A stretch of 11,308 nucleotides of DNA from an uncultured Pseudomonadales bacterium (GTDB lineage Bacteria; Pseudomonadota; Gammaproteobacteria; Pseudomonadales; Pseudohongiellaceae). Each line of letters opens with the position of its first letter. Position 1 is the first letter of the stretch. Shown in pieces: positions 5,672 through 11,308 of the stretch. Made by a program: the position numbers and the translations under genes. The stretch spans positions 1-11,308 of the forward strand of contig CALKDE010000146.1 in the NCBI GenBank assembly GCA_938082955.1. Direction: 5' to 3'. The notes below the pieces were generated by a model. The model was given only the letters and a program-made list of their open reading frames with translations. It was not told where the DNA came from and did no database searches.

Positions 5672-7302
5672 TTGTTCTTCTCGTTTCTGCGAGCTTTGAC
5701 TCGAGCCACTGCCGCGGCGATATCTCTGCTGGCTTGCTCCTTGGAGATAAAATCAGCTTCGTCATTCTGCCCTTTAGGTGCTGGCTCGGCGGCTTGCATA
5801 GATTGTAGGGGCGCGTTCAGTTTTCGCGATAACGCCTGGTCTTTTTCTTTCTTTACTCGGTACTGACGAAATTGGAATCTTTGCTGCCAGTAATCGCTGT
5901 ACTCTAAACTGTGTCTGCGAGTCTTTATGAATTTTTTGCTTTGCTTGTAGGTGCTCACTAATGGTATTTGGCTAGGGCAGACGTAGTCGCAAGCGCCGCA
6001 CTCAATGCAGTCAAGTAAGCCGTGCTCTAGCAGTTGTGTAGTGTCTAATGTCTTGCTGAATGCTAAGAGTTGCTGAGGCAGGAGCTTGGAAGGACAGGCG
6101 TCCGCACAGTATCCACAGCGTATGCAGGCTTGCGCTTCTTTAGGAGCTTGTAATTCATTTGAACTGGCCGCGATGAGGCAGTTTGTCGTTTTACAAGTAG
6201 CGGCTTTATCATTGCCAAGCTCGCTCCCCATAAGTGATCCACCAACGATGCTCTTTTGCTTTTTGTTAGCCTCGATGCCACAGAGTTCGAACAGGAAGCC
6301 TGCTGCGGTGCCGATGAGCACTTCAAAATTTTTCGGTGTCTTCAGCGCCTGACCACACAGCGTTGTGAATCGGCTGATGCAGGGTTTGCCCTCGATTATT
6401 GCTTCGTAAGCTGCGTAGGCGGTGCCGACATTGTGCATTACTATGCCATGTTCAGTGGGATGCTGGCCTGTAGCTATCTCAATGCCCGTGACACATTGAA
6501 TGAGTTGTTTTTCAGAGCCTGCGGGGTATTTGCTGGGTACAAGTACCAGCTCGCAGCATGGCTGATGACTGGCCTCGTTCTGCAGGGCTTGTTTGATTGC
6601 GGCTATTGCGTCTGGCTTGGTGTCTTCGATAGCAATTAGGCAGCGCTGTGCTGCACTGGCCCGCTTTAATATTTCAGCACCCAACACAACTCTATTCGCA
6701 CGCTCTCTAAGGAGTGCTTCATCTGCGCTGATGTAGGGCTCGCACTCCGCCGCGTTTATGATGAGAAACTCGATCGGAAGCACGCTACAGGCACGCAGTT
6801 TGTCAGCAGCAGGAAAACCAGCGCCTCCCATGCCAATGACACCCGCGTCACGAATTAGAGAGACTAAGTCGGCGCTGGAGAGCTGCGCATGATTTGTGTG
6901 AGGTTCAAGTGGCAGCGCCTTATCGTGCCCATCGACTGTGAGGTTTATACAAAGTTGCTGCTGCTGCGAGTGGTCAGCAACAATTGAGTTTTCGATCGAA
7001 GTAATCACGCCTGAAGTAGGGGCATGCACAGGCACGTCAGAACGGCCTTTGGCAGAAAGACTTATAACAGCCAATTTCTGATATTTGAGCACTTGCTCTC
7101 CGATGTCGACTAACCGGGTAATCTCTCCGCTACTTTCAGCACCAATTGGGATAGTTAGCTGTGGCGGAATCGGTGTCGACATTATCCGCGAGCGCAAAGA
7201 GTGTTCTTTAAACGACGGGGGCTGGATGCCGCCGGCAGTTCGTCTGGCAAATACTGAATCGTGACCGAGGAATTTCGATGCTAGCTGCTTTAAAGTACTC
7301 AT
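5668..7302 (-). CDS. rsxC: Rnf/Rsx subunit C, NADH-binding iron-sulfur flavoprotein
   Basis: RsxC (RnfC) is the peripheral cytoplasmic subunit that exchanges electrons with NADH through FMN and two [4Fe-4S] clusters. I place the start at the ATG 7300-7302, giving 544 residues beginning MSTLKQLASKF. The open frame extends to 7524, but that extension lies inside rsxB and does not resemble RnfC. Features in order are: N-terminal GGIQPP (24-29), a barrel-sandwich region with HAPTSGVI (93-100), the nucleotide/FMN-binding GMGGAGFP (157-164) and NAAECEPYI (183-191). Two ferredoxin motifs follow: C393/C396/C399/C403 and C432/C435/C438/C442, each ending in Cys-Pro. The C-terminus is short and lacks the long Ala/Lys/Gln-rich repeats of E. 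coli RsxC (about 740 residues). It overlaps rsxB and rsxD by ATGA on each side. Nothing in its redox sites looks damaged. Confidence 0.96.
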   Translation of the reverse strand: MSTLKQLASKFLGHDSVFARRTAGGIQPPSFKEHSLRSRIMSTPIPPQLTIPIGAESSGEITRLVDIGEQVLKYQKLAVISLSAKGRSDVPVHAPTSGVITSIENSIVADHSQQQQLCINLTVDGHDKALPLEPHTNHAQLSSADLVSLIRDAGVIGMGGAGFPAADKLRACSVLPIEFLIINAAECEPYISADEALLRERANRVVLGAEILKRASAAQRCLIAIEDTKPDAIAAIKQALQNEASHQPCCELVLVPSKYPAGSEKQLIQCVTGIEIATGQHPTEHGIVMHNVGTAYAAYEAIIEGKPCISRFTTLCGQALKTPKNFEVLIGTAAGFLFELCGIEANKKQKSIVGGSLMGSELGNDKAATCKTTNCLIAASSNELQAPKEAQACIRCGYCADACPSKLLPQQLLAFSKTLDTTQLLEHGLLDCIECGACDYVCPSQIPLVSTYKQSKKFIKTRRHSLEYSDYWQQRFQFRQYRVKKEKDQALSRKLNAPLQSMQAAEPAPKGQNDEADFISKEQASRDIAAAVARVKARRNEKNK

Positions 7303-7886
7303 GTGTTCACACCCAGTGAGCTGCGCAGATCGAAATAGGGGGGTGTCGTGTGCGAAATAGCGGGTGCTAAGTGGTTGATCATATCTATGCAATCTACGGG
7401 ACAGGGCTCGACGCACAGATCGCAGCCTGTGCATTCTGAAGTAATTACCGTGTGCATTAATTTTGGTCCGCCCAGAATCGCATCCACAGGGCAGGCTTGA
7501 ATGCATTTCGTACATCCGATGCATTCATCCTCTCTAATTACGGCAACACTGAAGTCTCTAAATTGGCCGTGAGCTGGATCGAGGCCTCGTACCGGTTCAT
7601 TGAGCAATTCGGCGAGCTCCAAAATTGTCTCTTGCCCTCCAGGGGGACATTTATTGCTCGCCTCGCCCAAGCTTATGGAGCGGGCATAGGGGAGACAGCC
7701 CGGGTGCCCGCACTGCCCGCATTGCGTCTGTGGCAGCGCGCGGTTAATCCGATTCACGAGAGATTTCTGCGCCGTTACCTGCCGTGTTAAGTATCTAGTA
7801 ATCTTCACAAGCACCAAGGCGAAGAGCAGCAAAAGGCTAGCTCCAATGACGAGCTGTGTGAGCCAATGTGAGATCAAAGGTAGCAC
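7299..7886 (-). CDS. rsxB: Rnf/Rsx subunit B, membrane-anchored ferredoxin-like protein
   Basis: RsxB (RnfB) is the electron-relaying subunit facing the cytoplasm, tied to the membrane by one N-terminal helix. The 195-residue product has that helix at about residues 8-30. A Fe-S domain follows with C56, C59, C64 and C80 (CGQCGHPGC, then a distant Cys in NKCPPGG). Two [4Fe-4S] motifs come next: C122/C125/C128/C132 (CIGCTKCIQACP) and C152/C155/C158/C162 (CTGCDLCVEPCP). Each second-group cysteine completes the usual ferredoxin crossover. It begins with GTG at 7884-7886, only 4 nt after the rsxA stop, without a strong Shine-Dalgarno, so translational coupling is likely. All ligand cysteines are intact. 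The cytoplasmic redox relay is therefore preserved although the membrane subunits RsxA and RsxE have lost theirs. Confidence 0.97.
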   Translation of the reverse strand: MLPLISHWLTQLVIGASLLLLFALVLVKITRYLTRQVTAQKSLVNRINRALPQTQCGQCGHPGCLPYARSISLGEASNKCPPGGQETILELAELLNEPVRGLDPAHGQFRDFSVAVIREDECIGCTKCIQACPVDAILGGPKLMHTVITSECTGCDLCVEPCPVDCIDMINHLAPAISHTTPPYFDLRSSLGVNT

Positions 7887-7890
7887 CGTT

Positions 7891-8466
7891 CTATGTCAGC
7901 CCAGCAAAGCCAAGTAGGCTGATTGTTACGAGACCTGCGGTAATGAGTTGGATAGCGCTGCCTCGAAACGGCGCAGGGACATCCGCAAATTCTAGGCGTG
8001 TGCGCAGGGCGGCGAAGCCTACAATTATCAGGGAATAGCCTAGTGCCGCACCGAAGCTATAGGCAATACTTTCACCGAGAGTTAGCACGCTAATGCTACT
8101 TAACAGTGACGCTGCGAGTACGGCGCTATTGCCACCTGTTAGAAATAGCAGCAGATGCTGCTGCCTCCTCGAGAAGGGAAAATGCCTCGTGATCACCTGC
8201 AGGAAAAGCGTGGTCAATAGGGCGCTTGTCGCTACAAAGACAACTAGGCGAAAGAATTCTAAGTGAAACGGTATCAATATGAAGCGGTAGACAAACAGGT
8301 TAACCACAGAAGCCAAAAAAAGGACCACAAAGTTAAACAGAGCAAACTCGATTGCCTGAGGCAATCTCTTCGTCGAATTCAAGAGTGAGGAGACGCCGAA
8401 AAGCTGAATCAATATCAGGTTATTTACGAGAGCAGCGGCAGCAATGATGCTGAGGTAGTTTGTCAC
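7891..8466 (-). CDS. rsxA: Rnf/Rsx membrane subunit A, with no cysteines
   Basis: RsxA (RnfA) is the six-helix membrane partner of RsxE. In known complexes it gives two cysteines to the intramembrane [2Fe-2S] cluster. I use GTG 8464-8466 as the start (191 residues), because VTNYL then aligns with the E. coli N-terminus MTDYL. GGAG lies 12 nt upstream of it. TTG at 8482-8484 is the alternative (197 residues), and an in-frame TAA lies just above it. Conserved segments are VNN (14-16), ADVPAPFRGSAIQLITAGL near the C-terminus and GNSAVL. Compared from memory with E. coli RsxA, Cys26 of FLGLCPF is Ser26 (LFGVSSL; codon 8389-8391) and Cys114 of TTNCAVLG is Ser114 (GGNSAVLA; codon 8125-8127). The protein has no cysteine anywhere. 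It is the first gene of the operon. Confidence 0.92.
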   Translation of the reverse strand: MTNYLSIIAAAALVNNLILIQLFGVSSLLNSTKRLPQAIEFALFNFVVLFLASVVNLFVYRFILIPFHLEFFRLVVFVATSALLTTLFLQVITRHFPFSRRQQHLLLFLTGGNSAVLAASLLSSISVLTLGESIAYSFGAALGYSLIIVGFAALRTRLEFADVPAPFRGSAIQLITAGLVTISLLGFAGLT

Positions 8467-8543
8467 GAAGCGATGCTTCTCCAACGTTTAGCTAGGCGGC
8501 TACTTGAACGGGCCGCTAAAGCGCAGTGATAGCGAGCGGGCAA

Positions 8544-8569
8544 ATACTATCATGTCAGTAGGCTGTGAA
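8544..8569 (-). promoter_or_regulatory. Weak candidate promoter for the rsx-nth operon
   Basis: Reading the minus strand, TTCACA (8564-8569) resembles a -35 and TGATAGTAT (8544-8552) resembles an extended -10. The spacer is only 14 nt, so the extended -10 would have to carry the recognition. Transcription would start about 70 nt before the rsxA GTG. No other better site is visible in the 138 nt between rsxA and the protease gene. Confidence 0.25.
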
Positions 8570-8602
8570 CAGCTGTGTCGATTTGGGCGTTCGACACAGC
8601 TG
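8570..8602 (-). terminator. Perfect 12-bp inverted repeat after the protease gene, possible terminator
   Basis: CAGCTGTGTCGA at 8570-8581 and TCGACACAGCTG at 8591-8602 are exact inverse complements around a 9-nt loop. The hairpin begins 20 nt after the protease stop codon in the direction of transcription, which is where a terminator is expected. No U-run follows on the minus strand, so it is not a classical rho-independent terminator. It may instead stabilise the 3' end or bind a regulator just upstream of the rsx promoter region. Confidence 0.4.
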
Positions 8603-8622
8603 GTGAGTCCACTCAGCGCTTT

Positions 8623-10137
8623 CTAGTCTTTGAAAAGGTTGACAGATTGGCCCGCAGGTATCTGGTAGCGAGCAAGGATGTCCGCTTCGCTTTCGATAGC
8701 TTGCTGGTGATTGATGACTAACTGATAACCATTCTTGTTTTCCATCACTACGTTATCAAATTCGTTGTTCTTAATTAGATCTGAAAAGTGAGCGAAGTCT
8801 CTCACTAACTCACCATTAACGACCTCCACGATCCAGTTGCGCCAGTCGTGATAACCGAGATTAACATCGGCAGCCATGACTTGAAGTGCTACGACTAATT
8901 GCCGTCGGTCTGGAGAGCTCCACTCGTTACGTGCTTGTAAGAGACTTACCGGCGCGGTGCGACTCCAATCATTGCCCCAGCGTTTGATGAGATTCATATT
9001 GAGAGGGACGAATAAGATCCCTCCATAGATATAGTATTCAGGGATTTTATCGAACTGTTCACCTGTAACTAGGCTATAACTGTCGAGAGCCTCTCGCGCA
9101 TCGAGGCTGGTCGTTCGAACTTCGCCTTGCCGGACATAAGTGATATCAACAGAATCACCTACATGGTGTAAATTTATCGCGTGTCTGTAGTCGGTGAGTA
9201 CATCCTCGGAGAGACGGATACTGCCATCCTCAGCGATATTGAAATCATCAATCTGAAGAATGACATCATTCTTTTGCAACACGCCCTGCGCTGGCGCATC
9301 GTCGAAGACTTTTATTACTATTACGCCGTTTTGCTCATTGCTTAGGCCATAGGCTTTCTTTGCGGAAGGGCTGTCGAGGGTTTGTGTACGAAAACCTAAA
9401 TCGGGGAAGCCATCGTGAACGCCATCTTCACTGTCGGTTAGTACGTGCCGGATCATGCTCGGCGGAACGAAGTAGCCTAGATTCTCCGCGCGACCGCCGC
9501 TGTTGGCCTGCATGACAACCCCAACGATCTCTTGGTCGACTATGACAGGCCCACCGCTATTGCCAGGGTTGATGGCTGCATCTATTTGGCCGGCTAGTAG
9601 ATAAGCGCCAGCATGCGAATAAACCTGCTGCTCAACTCGGGATAGGATGCCTTTGGTGATGCTTAGGGATTTGCCGCCCATTGGGTATCCATACACGGAG
9701 ACTTCTTGCAGTGGCTCTGGCAGATCACCAACGCTTAGCGCCTTCAGGTCACTGAAAAACCCGGGTTCGTCAACGGTTATTAGTGCGAGATCGGCTTCAT
9801 GAGAGATGAAGGTGACTCTTGCCAGGTAGCGTTGTGGATCGTTGTGCTTCTGCGCTTGTACATAGCTCGCGTTCGCGACGACATGTGCATTCGTCAAAAT
9901 TTGATTGCCGGAGATAACCGAGCCCGAGCCGCTGCTTTGCCTGGGTGTAAGCAGGCGCCACGGAGTGAAGTAGTCTGGTGCAGATTGCGTGGTGTAAATC
10001 TTTATTACCGAGTCTTCGATTGCTCTTATTTCGCTGTTCTGGGCTGCCGCGACGTGACTAGCTAAGAAGGAGAGCAAAGACAGCGCTAGCAAGAGCATGC
10101 GGGACGGCTTGTCCAAAAGGCTGTTAGGAAAACGCAT
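8623..10137 (-). CDS. Exported trypsin-like serine protease with PDZ domains, Deg9-like
   Basis: This is a serine protease of the trypsin fold (HtrA/Deg group), probably periplasmic. A signal peptide is visible: positive N-terminus, hydrophobic core LLLALSLLSFLAS, and likely cleavage after AAA near residue 32. The triad is His85 (TNAHVV), Asp116 (EADLALI) and Ser194 (NPGNSGGP). A PDZ-like region spans roughly residues 247-345 (GVIVIKVFDDAPAQGVLQKNDVILQID). The C-terminal 360-500 segment has LNLGY-like and VNG-containing motifs (VNLGYHDWRNW, VEVVNGELV) that recall the second PDZ of plant Deg9-type proteases more than the second PDZ of DegP. At 504 residues it is longer than DegQ or DegS (355-455). 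The ATG at 10135-10137 has AGAGGT 8 nt upstream. It lies between metG and rsxA with its own gaps, so it is probably transcribed alone. Substrate and physiological role are unknown; the Deg9 resemblance is from memory. Confidence 0.88.
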   Translation of the reverse strand: MRFPNSLLDKPSRMLLLALSLLSFLASHVAAAQNSEIRAIEDSVIKIYTTQSAPDYFTPWRLLTPRQSSGSGSVISGNQILTNAHVVANASYVQAQKHNDPQRYLARVTFISHEADLALITVDEPGFFSDLKALSVGDLPEPLQEVSVYGYPMGGKSLSITKGILSRVEQQVYSHAGAYLLAGQIDAAINPGNSGGPVIVDQEIVGVVMQANSGGRAENLGYFVPPSMIRHVLTDSEDGVHDGFPDLGFRTQTLDSPSAKKAYGLSNEQNGVIVIKVFDDAPAQGVLQKNDVILQIDDFNIAEDGSIRLSEDVLTDYRHAINLHHVGDSVDITYVRQGEVRTTSLDAREALDSYSLVTGEQFDKIPEYYIYGGILFVPLNMNLIKRWGNDWSRTAPVSLLQARNEWSSPDRRQLVVALQVMAADVNLGYHDWRNWIVEVVNGELVRDFAHFSDLIKNNEFDNVVMENKNGYQLVINHQQAIESEADILARYQIPAGQSVNLFKD

Positions 10138-10161
10138 AGCAGAAGACCTCTAGTCCGGTAG

Positions 10162-10167
10162 TTTATA
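10162..10167 (-). promoter_or_regulatory. Candidate -10 element for the protease gene
   Basis: TATAAA on the minus strand lies 24 nt before the protease ATG and would give a very short leader that includes the AGAGGT ribosome-binding site. No good -35 is found at 16-18 nt; a TTGACA is present but only 7 nt upstream of the -10. The rest of the 248-nt gap up to metG shows no gene and no convincing metG terminator, only short stems such as AACAA/TTGTT near 10289. Confidence 0.25.
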
Positions 10168-10385
10168 GTCGCATTGTCAAGGTGGTGCATGCCAACACGC
10201 GATCCAATGGTGAAGCTTAATATGTTAGTGCCGATAGCGCCAGTCGCGTTACACGAGCAGGTAGAATAGTTTGAAAACTAGGCCGGGCAACAAGACCTGT
10301 TGTTCACAGGGCCGTGAGGGGTGAGTAATCTTGCAGATGATTGTTGCAATCCCAGAGCTTGAGGCTTAGGTCTTGGTTTCAGAAA

Positions 10386-11308
10386 TTAGGTGATGCGCAT
10401 ACCAGGCTGGGCTCCAACATGGGGTTCAAACAACCAAATTTCTTTTCCACCAGGGCCCGCGGCGAGAATCATTCCTTCGGACATGCCAAACTTCATTTTG
10501 CGGGGCTTGAGATTTGCCACGACGACAGTGAGCATGCCGACTAGTTTGTCTGGGTCGTATGCTGACTTAATGCCAGAAAAAACAGTTCGCATAATGTCTT
10601 TCTCGTTTTTATCTTTACCCAAATTCAGCACCAGCTTCAATAATTTGTCTGCCCCTTCGACGTGTTCGGCGCTAGTGATTTCTGCAACGCGCAGATCGAC
10701 TTTTGCAAAATCATTGAAATCGATCTCGCTTTCGAAACCTGTAGTATTTTCTAGAGGCTGCTTCGTTGTGTCGGACTTAGTTTTAGAGCGAGCTTGTACC
10801 TCAAACTCTTTCTGAGTTGCGTCTACCATAGCCTGTACCTTGTCAGATTCCACACGAGTCATCAGTGGCTTAAATTTATTGATCTTGTGCCCGACCAAAA
10901 GACTATCGGCGTGATCCCAAAGCAGAGGTTCTATAGCAAGAAACTGTTCTGCATCTGCTGCCATTTTTGGCAGCACGGGTTTTAGATAACACATGAGCAG
11001 ACGAAAGGCATTGATGCCACTGCTGCAGATGGCCTGAAGCTCCGGTGATTGCTTGTCAGTCTTTGCGATAACCCAGGGTTCTTTGTCATTGATATACTGG
11101 TTCGCCTTGTCGGCGAGGGCCATAATCAGACGAATCGCTTTACTGTACTTGCGTGCCTCGAAGTAATCGCCAATTTCGTTTTTTGCAGCTTGAATTTCGG
11201 CGAGTAAGTCGGGGTTATCTGGGTTTTCCGCAAGGTAACCATCGAAGCCTTTGCCGATAAAGCCAGCACAGCGACTTGCTATGTTTACTACCTTGCCGAC
11301 CAGGTCCG
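10386..11308 (-). CDS. metG: Methionyl-tRNA synthetase, C-terminal part (gene runs off the right edge)
   Basis: MetG charges tRNA-Met with methionine. The last 306 codons are present; the Rossmann catalytic core and the start lie beyond 11308. The frame is open through the window edge, reading DLVGKVVNIASRCAGFIGK, so the internal ATG at 11121-11123 is not the start. The alpha-helical anticodon-binding domain follows, including PWVIAK at fragment residues 77-82, whose Pro-Trp corresponds to the E. coli Pro460-Trp461 that reads the CAU anticodon. From about fragment residue 199 comes the appended tRNA-binding OB-fold (FAKVDLRVAEI, VFSGIKSAY, VVVANLKPRKMKFGMSEGM, AAGPGG), which ends in GAQPGMRIT and is found in dimeric bacterial MetRS. 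Nothing is unusual in it. Confidence 0.97.
   Translation of the reverse strand, partial: DLVGKVVNIASRCAGFIGKGFDGYLAENPDNPDLLAEIQAAKNEIGDYFEARKYSKAIRLIMALADKANQYINDKEPWVIAKTDKQSPELQAICSSGINAFRLLMCYLKPVLPKMAADAEQFLAIEPLLWDHADSLLVGHKINKFKPLMTRVESDKVQAMVDATQKEFEVQARSKTKSDTTKQPLENTTGFESEIDFNDFAKVDLRVAEITSAEHVEGADKLLKLVLNLGKDKNEKDIMRTVFSGIKSAYDPDKLVGMLTVVVANLKPRKMKFGMSEGMILAAGPGGKEIWLFEPHVGAQPGMRIT

Noticed and set aside
5300..5700. Plus-strand open frames opposite rsxD
   Set aside because: They are low-complexity, Ala/Ser-rich products mirrored from transmembrane coding sequence, with no family resemblance.
7303..7524. Longer rsxC open frame starting 74 codons earlier
   Set aside because: The extension lies wholly inside rsxB, its product has no RnfC-like sequence, and the ATG at 7300-7302 gives the expected N-terminus and a regular ATGA overlap.
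1..11308. CRISPR arrays, tRNA or rRNA genes, insertion sequences
   Set aside because: No regularly spaced direct repeats, no cloverleaf-like segment and no transposase-like product were seen on reading through the window.

Overview
The window reads as a chromosomal core region of a gammaproteobacterium, probably from a marine Pseudomonadales/Cellvibrionales-type lineage. The evidence is RNase T, which is largely confined to Gammaproteobacteria, the E. coli-type PyrC, and the rsx(rnf)-nth operon lying close to metG as in Pseudomonas. Coding density is high, I see no mobile elements, and base composition looks even. Nothing in the window fixes the genus.

Layout, left to right. (1) An incomplete rnt (RNase T) and complete pyrC (dihydroorotase) lie on the minus strand and overlap by 4 nt. 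(2) A 557-nt divergent intergenic region (1371-1927) holds a cluster of strong inverted repeats, a likely extended -10 promoter and a structured leader for argG. (3) argG (argininosuccinate synthase) is the only plus-strand gene. It ends 27 nt from the convergent end of nth. (4) A tightly coupled minus-strand operon runs rsxA-rsxB-rsxC-rsxD-rsxE-nth (8466 down to 3167), with overlaps of 4-8 nt or a 4-nt gap at each junction. (5) A periplasmic trypsin-like/PDZ protease of the plant Deg9-like type follows (8623-10137). (6) The C-terminal part of metG (methionyl-tRNA synthetase) runs off the right edge. All minus-strand genes are transcribed right to left.

The main point of interest is the rsx operon. 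An Rnf/Rsx complex normally moves electrons between cytoplasmic carriers and periplasm-facing flavins through RsxB/RsxC Fe-S clusters, a [2Fe-2S] cluster inside the membrane held by two cysteines each from RsxA and RsxE, and covalent FMN on RsxG and RsxD. Here the cytoplasmic parts (RsxB, RsxC) keep every expected Fe-S cysteine. However, rsxG is absent from its usual place between rsxD and rsxE, and all four intramembrane cluster cysteines are replaced (Ser, Ser in RsxA; Ser, Val in RsxE). RsxA contains no cysteine at all. RsxE instead carries cysteines at other intramembrane positions (51, 55, 108, 109). All frames are open and translationally coupled, so this looks like a selected, altered complex and not a decaying one. 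My inference is that the canonical transmembrane electron route has been removed or rebuilt.
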